Assembly: GCA_900770665.1 (NCBI GenBank)
Contig: CAAGKZ010000007.1
Span: forward strand, 13,432 to 77,431
Length of the DNA stretch: 64,000 nucleotides
Source: Bacteroidaceae bacterium
Lineage (GTDB): Bacteria > Bacteroidota > Bacteroidia > Bacteroidales > Bacteroidaceae
Reading direction: 5' to 3'
The translations under genes and the position numbers were made by a program. How positions within the stretch are numbered: the first letter of the stretch is position 1; every line of letters starts with the position of its first letter. Positions 38,089 to 47,864 of the stretch are shown here, piece by piece. The notes below the pieces were generated by a model. That model worked only from the letters and a program-made list of their open reading frames with translations, searched no databases and was not told the DNA's origin.

Positions 38089-38892
38089 TCATCTCACTGC
38101 TTCGCGCACTCTAAGTAGCCTGTCGAGCAAGCCCTCGAGCAAATCGAGACGCAGCATGTTGGCACCGTCACTCTTAGCCACCGCGGGGTTCTCATGGGTC
38201 TCAATAAACAAACCGTCGGCACCCACCGCAATGGCAGCCTTTGCAATGGTCTCAATCATCTCGGGCATGCCGCCTGTAACACCCGCTGTCTGGTTTGGCT
38301 GCTGCAGCGAGTGGGTGATATCCATAACCACGGGATAGCCGAACTTCTTCATCTGCGGAATGCCGCGGAAATCCACCACAAGGTCCTGATAACCGAATGT
38401 CGTTCCACGCTCGGTAAGCATCACATTGCCCGCACCACCCTCAGACACCACCTTCTCTGCAGCGTACTTCATCGCATCGGGAGAGAGGAACTGTCCTTTC
38501 TTTATGTTCACGATACGTCCAGTCTTGGCAGCAGCCGTAAGCAGGTCGGTCTGTCGGCAAAGGAATGCCGGAATCTGCAGGATATCAACATACTCGGCAG
38601 CCATCTCCGCCTCCTCGGCCGAGTGGATATCGGTAACAACCGGAATGTTGAATGTCTCGCGCACCCTGCGCAACACACGCAAAGCATTCTCGTCACCAAT
38701 GCCGGTAAAGGAGTCGAGACGTGAACGGTTTGCCTTGCGATAGGAGCCCTTGAAAACATAGGGGATGTTCCTGTCCGAAGTCAAAGCCACCACACGTTCT
38801 GCAATTCGCATTGCCATGTCCTCGCCCTCAATAACACAAGGGCCTGCAAGCAGAAAAAAATTCTCGGTAGATGTCAAATCTCTTATTGTCAT
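38089..38892 (-). CDS. kdsA: 3-deoxy-8-phosphooctulonate synthase
   Basis: Condenses arabinose 5-phosphate and phosphoenolpyruvate to KDO 8-phosphate for lipopolysaccharide. The 267-residue TIM-barrel protein has LLAGPCVIEGEDMAMRIAERV, KGSYRKANRSRLDSFTG, ILQIPAFLCRQTDLL and the metal/substrate end FIETHENPAVAKSDGANML. A cysteine in GPCVIE fits the metal-dependent class, to be checked by alignment. It is the last gene of a minus-strand operon and starts 6 bases after the lipid-kinase gene. Confidence 0.96.
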   Translation of the reverse strand: MTIRDLTSTENFFLLAGPCVIEGEDMAMRIAERVVALTSDRNIPYVFKGSYRKANRSRLDSFTGIGDENALRVLRRVRETFNIPVVTDIHSAEEAEMAAEYVDILQIPAFLCRQTDLLTAAAKTGRIVNIKKGQFLSPDAMKYAAEKVVSEGGAGNVMLTERGTTFGYQDLVVDFRGIPQMKKFGYPVVMDITHSLQQPNQTAGVTGGMPEMIETIAKAAIAVGADGLFIETHENPAVAKSDGANMLRLDLLEGLLDRLLRVREAVR

Positions 38893-38898
38893 AACCGT

Positions 38899-39846
38899 TT
38901 ATCTGTTTTTTATTTTAGTAGGTATTATCAATTTCAGTTTTTCGGGCTCCACGTTCACATGTAACGGGAATGTTGGCGCGAACGGACGGCCGTCTATTCC
39001 CAGATTGGCACCGCCCACCGTGTCAATCTCTATCTCGGTAGTCCTGAAGGGCTCAACAAGTTTAAAATTGAGTATCCTGCGACGCAACACCATCTGCAGC
39101 CCCTTCAACACACCCATAAAGGGCGACATCTTTATAGCCGAGACATCCAGCCAACCATTATAAGGCACTGCGCTGGGCGTCATTCCATAGCCGGTGGAGC
39201 TACCAATGCACAGCATCATAAACTTCTTCTCCACAAGCTGGTTGTTAAGCCTGAACCTCATAACGAAGTTCTGTCGACAAAACAGCAGATGCAGCAAAGC
39301 CCTCACACGGTAGATTATTTTTGCAAATATAGTATTTTTTTTGTTGGCAAGCGCAACAATGTTTGCCGACATGCCAACATTGAGTACATTAAGGAAGTAA
39401 CGCTTTACCTCGGCATCGCCTGTGCGATAGCTGCAGCAGCCCACATCGACCTTGCGCACGCGCCCGGCAAAAATGCTGTCGACAGCAGCCTTGTAGTCGT
39501 GGAACGACAACCCCCAATATGTTGCAAAATCGTTGGCAATGCCATTGGGAATGATACCCAACGCCACCTCATGTGCCCTCTCGGACGCCATAACACCATT
39601 CAGGGCGTCCTGCAATGCACCATCGCCGCCAATGAGCACAATGGTATCGTAGCCCTCGTTTGCATACTCCAAAGCCCTGCTCTCCACCGCAGCCGCATCA
39701 GCCGCACAAAAGAAATCGTACTCAACCTTCTTCTCTTCAATATATTCACGAATCTCCTTCCAACGTTTCATTGGTTTGAGAGCACCAATCATGGGCGCAT
39801 ATATTATACCCCAACGACGACGGTTCCTGTTTCTCAAATCACTCAT
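38899..39846 (-). CDS. Diacylglycerol kinase-family lipid kinase
   Basis: A 315-residue protein with the DAGK catalytic fold: the nucleotide loop VLIGGDGALQDALNGVM near residue 80 (GGDG), LGIIPNGIANDFATYWGL with the second glycine motif, and a C-terminal beta-sandwich with GVDV-like text. It phosphorylates diacylglycerol or a related lipid at the inner membrane. The N-terminus is basic (MSDLRNRNRRRWGIIYAPMIG). Its start overlaps the miaA stop by eight bases, which suggests coupling. Sphingolipid precursors, common in Bacteroidales, are another possible substrate. Confidence 0.88.
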   Translation of the reverse strand: MSDLRNRNRRRWGIIYAPMIGALKPMKRWKEIREYIEEKKVEYDFFCAADAAAVESRALEYANEGYDTIVLIGGDGALQDALNGVMASERAHEVALGIIPNGIANDFATYWGLSFHDYKAAVDSIFAGRVRKVDVGCCSYRTGDAEVKRYFLNVLNVGMSANIVALANKKNTIFAKIIYRVRALLHLLFCRQNFVMRFRLNNQLVEKKFMMLCIGSSTGYGMTPSAVPYNGWLDVSAIKMSPFMGVLKGLQMVLRRRILNFKLVEPFRTTEIEIDTVGGANLGIDGRPFAPTFPLHVNVEPEKLKLIIPTKIKNR

Positions 39847-40771
39847 ACATCATCTCCTTAATCTGTTCCACCAACACCGCAGCAGGCAACGAGCCATCGA
39901 GCCAGTGTATCTCAACACCACGTTTCTCCATTCCACGGAACCATGTCATCTGCCTCTTGGCAAACTGATGGATTGCAATCTCCAGCCCGGCGACCATCTC
40001 CTCGTACTCCATTGCACCCGTGAGATACAATGTCAGATATTTATATTCCAGACCGTAATATATCAGTTGTTCGGGCTCAAGACCGCTATCAAGCAGGTGT
40101 TTAACCTCCTCTACCATTCCGTTGTCGAGCCTTTGGCGCAGGCGACGGCTTATCCTCTCACGCCTCACCTCACGGTCGACCATCACGCCCACCGTCAAGG
40201 CCTTTATCTGCGGGAAATAGCGCTCCTCTACCGGGCATGTGCGGTAGTATTCCTCAATTTCAATGGCACGTATGGCACGTTTCTTGTTGTCGGTGTCGGT
40301 GTTGTTATGCAGCTGTTTGTATGTCGCAAGCAACGCGGTGAGCTCTTCAAGGCTCTTCTCCTCCAATGCTGCACGCAACGCCGGGTTCTCGGGCACGGGC
40401 AAAAGACGATAGCCCTTGAGCACCGACTCGACATACAGGCCGCTGCCGCCGCACATAACAGGGAAAGCGCCACGGTTTCTTATATTGTCGTAAGAAGCAA
40501 GAAAATCGCGCTGGAACTCAAAGAGATTATACTTTTCGCCGGCATCGACAATATCGAGCAGATGCGTCGGGACAGTCACCCCATCGCGTGTATACTCCGC
40601 GACATCCTTGCCTGTTCCAATGTCCATTCCACGATAGACCTGACGGCTGTCGGCGCTTATTATTTCGGCACCGGGAACAGACAGAGCCAGCTCCACTGCC
40701 AATGATGTCTTGCCGCAGGCCGTTGGCCCCACAACCGACACGAGGTCATATTTTTCGTTACGTTTCTGCAT
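39839..40771 (-). CDS. miaA: tRNA dimethylallyltransferase
   Basis: Adds a dimethylallyl group to A37 of tRNAs that read UNN codons. The 310-residue protein has the P-loop VVGPTACGKTSLAVELAL, then EIISADSRQVYRGMDIGTGK and the DIVDAGEKYNLFEFQRDFL swinging loop, with the C-terminal GLEYKYLTLYLTG and QFAKRQMTWFRGM signature. First gene of the miaA-dagK-kdsA operon, 15 bases behind a near-perfect promoter. Confidence 0.96.
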   Translation of the reverse strand: MQKRNEKYDLVSVVGPTACGKTSLAVELALSVPGAEIISADSRQVYRGMDIGTGKDVAEYTRDGVTVPTHLLDIVDAGEKYNLFEFQRDFLASYDNIRNRGAFPVMCGGSGLYVESVLKGYRLLPVPENPALRAALEEKSLEELTALLATYKQLHNNTDTDNKKRAIRAIEIEEYYRTCPVEERYFPQIKALTVGVMVDREVRRERISRRLRQRLDNGMVEEVKHLLDSGLEPEQLIYYGLEYKYLTLYLTGAMEYEEMVAGLEIAIHQFAKRQMTWFRGMEKRGVEIHWLDGSLPAAVLVEQIKEMMYE

Positions 40772-40791
40772 CAGCCATTATTTATTGAGTG

Positions 40792-40823
40792 CGAAGTTAA
40801 TGCAAGTTGGCGGCAATAACAAA
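40792..40823 (-). promoter_or_regulatory. Promoter of miaA-dagK-kdsA
   Basis: Minus strand: TTTG (40823-40820), 20 bases, TAACTTCG (40799-40792). The leader to the miaA start codon would be only about 14 bases. Confidence 0.65.
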
Positions 40824-40884
40824 GGATGAGGAGTTTTTTTATCCACAACAGCGCTCACATGCGCGCGTTCATTTAATAATAAAA

Positions 40885-40911
40885 CAGGAGGGTGGCCTGT
40901 AAAGCCACCCT
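40885..40911 (-). terminator. Terminator of the GH85 gene
   Basis: A perfect ten-base stem (40885-40894 with 40902-40911), seven-base loop, followed on the minus strand by CTGTTTTATT, 50 bases after the stop codon. Confidence 0.8.
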
Positions 40912-40960
40912 CCATATCTCATTTATAAGTAAATGAACATTAAATCAATCTTTCAGTCAT

Positions 40961-43900
40961 TTACTTCTTTATCTTGAATGAGCGCACTGCGACACCCTCC
41001 TTCATAATAACCACTACATATACACCCTGCTCGGCCGATGCAAGTGAGATTTCGCGGAGCTCACCTGCGCGAACCTCGAAGGCATCATTAGCAACCAACT
41101 TGCCATCGGCAGCAAATACTGCAACCTCGAACAGGCCGTCCTGGGCAAAGAGAACATTTGCTGTACCCTCGAATGGTTTTGGATAAACCATGTAACCGGC
41201 CTCGGCATCAACACCCTCAATAGATGTAACTACCATATAGTCCTCGATGGTCTTTGTTGTAGAGCCCCAAGAGTTTGTTGCAACAACTGTGATTGGGAAT
41301 TTGCCGTCGCCACTGTTGTATGTAGCATTGGCCGTTGTAGCTGTAGATGCGTTAAGGCGCGCACCCTCAATCATCCACTTTGTAGACTCATAGTTCACGG
41401 GGAACACACCTGTAAGCATTGGCACACCAAGTGTTGTTGTCAACTGGTTCTGCTTGTAGTCGGTAGTATAGCCGTTCTCCTCCTTACCGGTTGTCATGTA
41501 ACCGCCGGGAACAGCCGCAGCATTCTTACCCATATTAGGGAAGTAGATGTATCCCTCACTGTCTGTCTTCGTCTCCTCGAATGTGAAGTAACCCTCAAGG
41601 TTTGTTGGAGCTACAGCATAACCTCTCATGGCAAGCCTTACCTCATTGGCTGTGAGCGCCTTGCTCCATATCTGCACCTCATCGACCCAACCTGTCAAAC
41701 TTGCAAGATTAGTCATTGAACCGCCCACATAGAACTTGGCACCGCGCCAGTCTTTTGGACCGGAACCGCGTGATTGGCCGCTTGCAATCTCCTTACCGTT
41801 AAGATAGAGTGTCAGATTTCGACCCGATTTCACAGCACACACATGATACCATACACCCGGCATCAGGCTGTAGCCGTTAGAGAGAATATCAACATCATTA
41901 TTGTGCTCATAGTTACCTGTACCCGCTCTTGGAGCATCGGCGCATAGCGACAATTCATTATCGGCATTGTCACGGCCGATATTGTTGTTTGCTGCATAAC
42001 CGGCAGGACGGATAGCTGTCCACATCTCGCCCCATACATTCTCGGTCCATGAGCCGCCATAGTTACGGTTAACCTTTGTCATGAGCAATGTACCCAATGA
42101 TGCATGCTCAAACTTCTCGACCTTGAACCAGAGTGCAAACGATGTATTCTGATATTCGCTCATTACAGCAGCATCGACAGTGAACTGGTAAGGCTCGCTC
42201 ATATAAAGTGACTGCGAAACGGTACATGGATTGCCGTCGTACTCGGTACCGGTTGCAATATCGGCATTGAAGTTCACCTGCTGACCGGGGCCTGTTACCT
42301 CAGTTACATCTGATGTAACATTGTTCACTTGTGGCAGACGGCCGGTCTCCTCGGGGGTAACAAGAATGAGCGAACGGCTTGTCTTCACGTTATTGCCGGT
42401 CTTGACCTTGACATCATAACTGCCCACTCTTGGCAAAGAGGTTGTAAATACAAGCGCGTTGGTACTTGACTGAGCTACAAGTTCGTCTGTGAGAGCATCA
42501 TAGATGGCAAATTTTGCTGTTGCGTGGTTAGGATCCTCGAAACCTATGGTGAACTCCTCGCCCGGTTTGATGATTGCCTTGTCAACGGTGAGAGTCTCAA
42601 TCATTGTCAAAGACTCCTCAATCTCCTGGCTCCAAACAATGTCGCTCATTGCGCGACCGTCCTTACCAACAGCACGCACACCAATCTGCAGTTTGTCGAC
42701 CTTTGGAATGAGTGTTGCATCGACAACGTATGCAGCCCAAGATGTGGTTGTTGTGAGCAGAGTCTCCTGACCCTCCTGCTTTACATATACCTCGTAGTAC
42801 CATGCGCCCACCTCCTCGTTGTAGACAGGGCAGCCATCATACTCGGCAGGACGTGAAGCAGGTGTAGGCATTGACCACACGAGCTTTATGTCGGCACGGT
42901 TGTAGTAGCGTTTCATCACCTCGGCGTGAGTGATTGTAGGTGTCTGTGGCTGCTCGTTGAAGCTTGCAGGAATGAATGCGAACTCACCAAGCAGAACTTC
43001 GTATGCAGCATTGGTGTTCTTCACTGAAAGACCCACGCAACCGATAACATCGCCTGCAGCAAGACCAGCCTCGGATGCCTTGATTACAACCTCGTTCCAC
43101 TCACCGGCCTTGATGTCACCGGCAACAGGAACATATACAAAACTGTTCTCACCACCCTCTTTTGCAACCATCAATTCAAGATTTGTTGTTGCAGCCTTTG
43201 GCTTGAAGACAAGACGGAACTCGTCGTTTGCAGCCTCAACATTCCACTTTGTAGCGAAGAGACGTACATCGGAACGCTGTGTTGCGCCGTGTATCTTGAG
43301 ACATGAGCCTGCGAACCAGGCATCATCGTAACAGAAGTCGAGGTTTACAGCATCGGCAGGCACTGTCTTGCCATCGCCGTTGTCAACCCACCAGCGCCAT
43401 GTGGGGAGCAGATCCTGCATACCATAGTTGTACCACTTGTGGTTCCATGTAGTAACGCCCTCCTTGTTGAAGAAACGGCCGTTACCCAGGTTGAAACGTG
43501 TAACGAATGGAAGTTCGTCGAGTGTTGAACGCTCAATGACAGCTGTTGCATAGCCGTGCCAATTCTTGAGGTCGCTGTATGATGATGTAACATTGGCATC
43601 GGTCAAGCCCGGCATGTTGAGCACATTGCGGTTACCGCCCGAGAAGAGCATCTCCTGCTTCTTCTGGTACTCGTTCTGCACGGCGTAGTCGCTCTGACCA
43701 CCCTCGGTAGAGCTTACATAAAGCTGGTTGCGGTCGTGGGCACCCCAAACGACAACGCTCACAGGTTGGCGCATCAAAGCAGTCCAACCGGCATTACCGT
43801 TCCTTCCGTAACCACGTCCCTGCATGTCAAAACCGGCATACACATCGTATGTAGAACGGCCAAGTTCCTTAGCCTTGCTAGCGCTTGTGGCCAAACAGCT

Positions 43901-44767
43901 CTCGCTCCAGTTGTAGTTCAGGAAGAAAACATCTGTTACAGGCTGACCGCTCTTTGTATCATGGAACCATGTATCATTTGCACCGTCGAGTTTACAACCG
44001 TTATCCGAGAGCTGACCCTGGTCTGACACATACGCATACCAATCCACGTGGAAAGGCCAATTCAACTCATCGGCAATCTTGTGACACTCGGCCAGGAACT
44101 CCTTGAAACGATTGTTAAGCATATACTCCCATGTACCCTCGGGGTTGAAACAGATACCATCAATTCCGTAATACTTGAGGAACTGGACAAGTTTGCGGGA
44201 ATACTTGAAAGTATCGCCATACGAATTACTCTGCTTTGCAGACAAATCCCACAAAGTCTTTCCTGCCGCAGAAGTGGAGTTCACCTGAGCACCCCAGTCA
44301 ATGAAGTAGGTACAGCCGGTCTTTACACCATTCTTGTGCGCAACGTCGTTGAACGCACCGGGCACGCGCCAGAAACCGTTTGTCCAGTTAGAGTGGATGT
44401 CGACATACTGCCACATATTGAAGTTGTCGCCATCGAAGTTATAACGTGGCAGCGCACCCCACTTCTTTGTCATCTCGCCGGTTGGGGCCATCCAGCAGAA
44501 CTTCTTGTTGTTCTCGTCGTTGAGAGCATCGTTGGCCTGGTCGCCCGGGCGGAAACGGTTCTTCAAGGGAACACGTGAAATCCAGAAGTTCTCGTCGACA
44601 TAATTGGCATCGCCGTTCCAGGGTTTACCGGGTTCCCACTTATCGAGAGCGGTAACAATGTTCTCGGGTCTGCCGTCGTCAACATACTTTTCGTGTGTAG
44701 GCACACTCTGCGCCATTGCGGTCATGGACATGAACGCAACAGCCATGGTAAGTAAATGTTTTTTCAT
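40961..44767 (-). CDS. Secreted GH85 endo-beta-N-acetylglucosaminidase
   Basis: A 1268-residue exoenzyme that should cut the GlcNAc-GlcNAc core of N-glycans. After the signal peptide (MKKHLLTMAVAFMSMTAMAQ) comes the GH85 barrel (about residues 60-420) with PRYNFDGDNFNMWQYVDI, TGCTYFIDWGA and the catalytic Asn208/Glu210 pair in DGICFNPEGTW. A jelly-roll and fibronectin-like modules follow, then a LamG/concanavalin-like domain at about 870-1080 (SLYMSEPYQFTVDAAVM ... YLNGKEIASGQSRG) and a C-terminal tail ending GVYVVVIMKEGVAVRSFKIKK-like residues, consistent with type IX sorting. It stands alone, divergent from a Crp/Fnr gene. Confidence 0.93.
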   Translation of the reverse strand: MKKHLLTMAVAFMSMTAMAQSVPTHEKYVDDGRPENIVTALDKWEPGKPWNGDANYVDENFWISRVPLKNRFRPGDQANDALNDENNKKFCWMAPTGEMTKKWGALPRYNFDGDNFNMWQYVDIHSNWTNGFWRVPGAFNDVAHKNGVKTGCTYFIDWGAQVNSTSAAGKTLWDLSAKQSNSYGDTFKYSRKLVQFLKYYGIDGICFNPEGTWEYMLNNRFKEFLAECHKIADELNWPFHVDWYAYVSDQGQLSDNGCKLDGANDTWFHDTKSGQPVTDVFFLNYNWSESCLATSASKAKELGRSTYDVYAGFDMQGRGYGRNGNAGWTALMRQPVSVVVWGAHDRNQLYVSSTEGGQSDYAVQNEYQKKQEMLFSGGNRNVLNMPGLTDANVTSSYSDLKNWHGYATAVIERSTLDELPFVTRFNLGNGRFFNKEGVTTWNHKWYNYGMQDLLPTWRWWVDNGDGKTVPADAVNLDFCYDDAWFAGSCLKIHGATQRSDVRLFATKWNVEAANDEFRLVFKPKAATTNLELMVAKEGGENSFVYVPVAGDIKAGEWNEVVIKASEAGLAAGDVIGCVGLSVKNTNAAYEVLLGEFAFIPASFNEQPQTPTITHAEVMKRYYNRADIKLVWSMPTPASRPAEYDGCPVYNEEVGAWYYEVYVKQEGQETLLTTTTSWAAYVVDATLIPKVDKLQIGVRAVGKDGRAMSDIVWSQEIEESLTMIETLTVDKAIIKPGEEFTIGFEDPNHATAKFAIYDALTDELVAQSSTNALVFTTSLPRVGSYDVKVKTGNNVKTSRSLILVTPEETGRLPQVNNVTSDVTEVTGPGQQVNFNADIATGTEYDGNPCTVSQSLYMSEPYQFTVDAAVMSEYQNTSFALWFKVEKFEHASLGTLLMTKVNRNYGGSWTENVWGEMWTAIRPAGYAANNNIGRDNADNELSLCADAPRAGTGNYEHNNDVDILSNGYSLMPGVWYHVCAVKSGRNLTLYLNGKEIASGQSRGSGPKDWRGAKFYVGGSMTNLASLTGWVDEVQIWSKALTANEVRLAMRGYAVAPTNLEGYFTFEETKTDSEGYIYFPNMGKNAAAVPGGYMTTGKEENGYTTDYKQNQLTTTLGVPMLTGVFPVNYESTKWMIEGARLNASTATTANATYNSGDGKFPITVVATNSWGSTTKTIEDYMVVTSIEGVDAEAGYMVYPKPFEGTANVLFAQDGLFEVAVFAADGKLVANDAFEVRAGELREISLASAEQGVYVVVIMKEGVAVRSFKIKK

Positions 44768-44972
44768 AATGATATTGTAATTACAAATTCTGTTTTCCGA
44801 ACTATGCCGCTAATATACTATATTTTTGTTATAAAAATACTTTTTGACACAAAGAAAGTGGCACGACATTCGCAAACCCTGCAATCGTTAGTTAAAAAAT
44901 ACAAAAACAGGTACAACACACACACTATTTGCCTAACTTCGCGGTTAATTAGACTAAACCACAGTTATAAAG

Positions 44973-45638
44973 ATGTACGAATCACTTTTGTGCCTACCCT
45001 ATTTCCAGGGCATGAGCAAGGACGACATAACGGCAATATTAGGAAAGGTAACCCTTGAATTCAAACGCTACAGCGACGGCGATGTAATCTTCGGCAAAGG
45101 CGAGAAGTGCAACAGCTTCACAATCCTTACACAAGGAATCGTTTCATGCGTATCGGACTCCCCCGATGGCAGCTACAGCATTTCAGAACCCCTTTATGCA
45201 CCATTCTGCATTGAGCCCTACTCCATTTTCGGTTACGACACCAGGTACAAGCGTGACTATGTAGCAAAAGGCGACTGCACAATCCTGTCTATCGACAAGC
45301 AGTATATTTATGGCGAACTGTCCAGGCACGACATCTTCACAATCAACCTGCTGAACATCATCAGCCGCAAGACACAGCAGATCGAAGAACGCATATGGAA
45401 CTATCACAGCACAACGCTGCACGGACGCATTGCACAGTTCATTGCCAACCGTTGCGAAACACAGAAAGGAGAAAAACAGATATCAATTAAGATGGAACGC
45501 CTGGCAGCACTGCTGTGCGAGACAAGGCTCAATGTATCGAAAGCGCTCAACGAGATGCAAGATGCCGAACACCTCACCCTCCACCGCGGCGGCATAACGG
45601 TACATGCCATTGAAAAGATTCTGGAGCATTACAAATGA
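44973..45638 (+). CDS. Crp/Fnr-family transcription regulator
   Basis: A 221-residue regulator with an N-terminal cyclic-nucleotide-binding-type beta roll (FKRYSDGDVIFGKGEKCNSF, ILTQGIVSCVSDSPDGSYSI, and the long dimer helix near residue 110-145) and a C-terminal winged helix (MERLAALLCETRLNVSKALN, then HLTLHRGGITVHAI). The cAMP-contact residues of E. coli CRP are not kept, so the ligand is unknown; the group is common in Bacteroides. It faces the GH85 gene across 205 bases, so regulation of that gene is possible but not shown. Confidence 0.88.
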   Translation: MYESLLCLPYFQGMSKDDITAILGKVTLEFKRYSDGDVIFGKGEKCNSFTILTQGIVSCVSDSPDGSYSISEPLYAPFCIEPYSIFGYDTRYKRDYVAKGDCTILSIDKQYIYGELSRHDIFTINLLNIISRKTQQIEERIWNYHSTTLHGRIAQFIANRCETQKGEKQISIKMERLAALLCETRLNVSKALNEMQDAEHLTLHRGGITVHAIEKILEHYK

Positions 45639-45719
45639 TGCCAAGAGCAGAGTGCCGCGAGAGAAAGCGCACCATTTAACCACCCTTTTCGCTATAAAAA
45701 CAAAAAAAGGCAAAAAATC

Positions 45720-45751
45720 TTTGGTACAAATAGATAAACGCACTATCTTTG
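45720..45751 (+). promoter_or_regulatory. Promoter of tRNA-Arg
   Basis: TTTG (45720-45723), 20 bases, TATCTTTG (45744-45751): an exact consensus. Transcription would start about 35 bases before the mature tRNA. Confidence 0.8.
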
Positions 45752-45793
45752 CAGACGCAAATGGGCAACAGCCCTGCATTTGCACAACAGGTA

Positions 45794-45867
<74 letters not shown>

Positions 45868-45910
45868 CACAACGAGGAAAAATCGATCGATTTTTCCTCG
45901 TTGTGTTTTA
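45868..45910 (+). terminator. Terminator of tRNA-Arg
   Basis: A perfect 20-base inverted repeat without a loop (45867-45886 with 45887-45906), followed by TTTTA. It starts at the discriminator base of the tRNA. Confidence 0.85.
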
Positions 45911-45947
45911 CAATTTATCCAGATTCTATTATTTACATCCGGAACAT

Positions 45948-46391
45948 TTATTCGTGGAATATAATCAAGCCATAATGTCCAACATCACACCCAGGCTCAA
46001 AAGAGTACGCTGAGATAACTATTTTATAGTCAGCAGTAGAAGTTGGTGCAACTGAAACGGCAGCCAAGGATTCGCTATCCTCGTCCTTTTCAACAAGCAC
46101 CCATTGGTTATTGGTCCATCTATACACCTTGATATCAATGTCCCTGATACGGTTATCACCAAAAGCACAGATACCATACACATAATCACTTGACAGCTGT
46201 CTGAAAGTAGTTTTCGAATCGCGTACTATGTCAAATTCCATTCGCACGATTTCCTGACCATTTTCGCGTTCAATAAGATTTACTATAGGACCGGCAGCAT
46301 CCAGAATGGACTTCATATAGATATCCTCTTTTTGTGCATACAAATTAAAGGAAGAAGCCAACACAAGCAACAAGAAAAAAAGCTTTTTCAT
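45948..46391 (-). CDS. Small secreted protein of unknown function
   Basis: A 147-residue exported protein with signal peptide MKKLFFLLLVLASSFNLYAQ. The mature part is beta-rich, with a run such as YKIVISAYSFEPGCDVGHYGLIIFHE at the end that looks like the closing strands of a small beta-sandwich (pre-peptidase C-terminal or CUB-like layouts end similarly), but I do not recognise a family. One cysteine is present in the mature chain. It stands alone between the tRNA terminator and a 326-base non-coding stretch; a TATATTTG box at 46512-46505 on the minus strand may be its -7 element. Confidence 0.6.
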   Translation of the reverse strand: MKKLFFLLLVLASSFNLYAQKEDIYMKSILDAAGPIVNLIERENGQEIVRMEFDIVRDSKTTFRQLSSDYVYGICAFGDNRIRDIDIKVYRWTNNQWVLVEKDEDSESLAAVSVAPTSTADYKIVISAYSFEPGCDVGHYGLIIFHE

Positions 46392-46716
46392 AATTGTAAA
46401 ATTTTAATTTATAAGTTAGACAGGAACTGGATAAACAAGCTATGGCTATGCACTACCAAACAAACGCAGTTTGCGTTCACTTTGCCAACATCAAGGAACG
46501 ATTTCAAATATAGACATTATTTCATTTTTTATTTTATTAATATTGTTAAATAATGTTAATGTAAAAACATTATACCATGTAGAATAGATATTATTAAATC
46601 CCGTAGCCAGGGTTCATTGGCAAAATATTTGATTTAGCATAATAAACAATAATTTATTGGTAACTGGAGATGTTTCACAAACAATGAAGAGGCTGTTGGG
46701 AATACAAGCATTCTAA
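46392..46716. other. Gene-free stretch between the secreted protein gene and fabG
   Basis: A+T-rich DNA with a short palindrome near 46462-46477 (AACGCA/TGCGTT) in the leader of the minus-strand gene and a possible -7 box at 46505-46512. I see no open frame with coding character and no larger repeat. Confidence 0.4.
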
Positions 46717-46748
46717 TTTGTATTTTTCACCTTCTTTTCGTACATTCG
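46717..46748 (+). promoter_or_regulatory. Promoter of fabG
   Basis: TTTG (46717-46720), 20 bases, TACATTCG (46741-46748). It lies after the longer possible start codon at 46718 and so supports translation from 46778. Confidence 0.6.
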
Positions 46749-46777
46749 CGGCAAACTACTTACAATTTAACCCTATT

Positions 46778-47524
46778 ATGAAACTACTTGAAGGAAAGAC
46801 AGCCCTGGTTACAGGTGCTACACGAGGAATAGGCCGCGCCATTGCAGTGAAGTTTGCACTGGAGGGTGCTAACGTGGCATTTACCTATCGTCAGATTAAC
46901 AGCAATGCCGAGGAACTTATCAAGGAGATTGAGGCTCTTGGCGTGAAGTGCAAGGGCTATGCGGCCGATGCTGCCGACTATGCAGCTACCGAGGCTGTTG
47001 TAAAGGATGTCGCCGGTGACTTCGGGCGCATTGACATTCTGGTAAACAATGCCGGCATAACAAAGGATGGCCTCATACTGCGCATGACCGAGGAGCAGTG
47101 GGATGTGGTAATCACCACAAACCTGAAATCGGCGTTCAACTTCACACGCGCTGTGGTGCCTGTGATGGCAAAGCAGCGTGGGGGAAGCATCATAAATATG
47201 TCGTCGGTTGTCGGCGAGAACGGCAACGCGGGACAGTGCAACTATGCGGCATCGAAAGCCGGCCTCATTGGCCTTGCAAAGTCAATAGCAAAGGAGATGG
47301 GTCCACGCGGCATCAGGTGCAACTGCATTGCTCCGGGATTCATTGTAACGGACATGACAAGTGCTATCCCTGAGGAGATGCGTGCCGAGTGGGCAAAGAC
47401 AATACCATTGCGCCGTGCCGGCACACCCGAGGATGTTGCAAACGTGGCTGTGTTCCTTGGCAGCGACATGTCGGCATACGTGAGCGGACAGGTTATCAAC
47501 TGCTGCGGCGCAATGAGTTGCTGA
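46778..47524 (+). CDS. fabG: 3-oxoacyl-[acyl-carrier-protein] reductase
   Basis: NADPH-dependent reductase of fatty acid synthesis. The 248-residue short-chain dehydrogenase has the nucleotide motif TGATRGIGRAIAV, NNAG in LVNNAGITKDGL, the catalytic Ser/Tyr/Lys in NMSSVVGENG and YAASKAGLIGLAKS, and the C-terminal FLGSDMSAYVSGQVI. I start at the ATG 46778 (MKLLEGKTALVTGA), which is the standard family start and fits the promoter. It ends in GAMSC, slightly unlike the common GGM end. The gene is alone, with its own terminator. Confidence 0.92.
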   Translation: MKLLEGKTALVTGATRGIGRAIAVKFALEGANVAFTYRQINSNAEELIKEIEALGVKCKGYAADAADYAATEAVVKDVAGDFGRIDILVNNAGITKDGLILRMTEEQWDVVITTNLKSAFNFTRAVVPVMAKQRGGSIINMSSVVGENGNAGQCNYAASKAGLIGLAKSIAKEMGPRGIRCNCIAPGFIVTDMTSAIPEEMRAEWAKTIPLRRAGTPEDVANVAVFLGSDMSAYVSGQVINCCGAMSC

Positions 47525-47571
47525 TTCATAATACATCTATTATAATAGACAGCAATAATATTTTTAGTACT

Positions 47572-47604
47572 AACGGACAGATGCGTGCATTTGTCCGTTT
47601 TTTT
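47572..47604 (+). terminator. Terminator of fabG
   Basis: Arms 47572-47584 and 47587-47599 pair over twelve base pairs with a G-U, followed by a run of seven T. Confidence 0.85.
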
Positions 47605-47775
47605 ATCTCTCCACAAAACAAAACGGGGCTTTTATTTGTCTAATACACAGCAAAGTGTGTAATATTATTTACAAATAGCACACCCGTGCAAAATAAATAA
47701 CATTGTCCAGAGATTATCAGAAGCGGTATTTACTTAAAATCCAATCAGTTGTGGAATATTAATCACGCAAAATAG

Positions 47776-47806
47776 TTTGATACAAAAATTTAACATTTTA
47801 CTTTTG
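47776..47806 (+). promoter_or_regulatory. Promoter of the small HTH gene
   Basis: TTTG (47776-47779), 19 bases, TACTTTTG (47799-47806): exact consensus. The start codon follows 58 bases later. Confidence 0.7.
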
Positions 47807-47864
47807 CAAAAATTCTGCAACATAACTGCAACAAGCACAACACTATACTAACACTATACTATAT

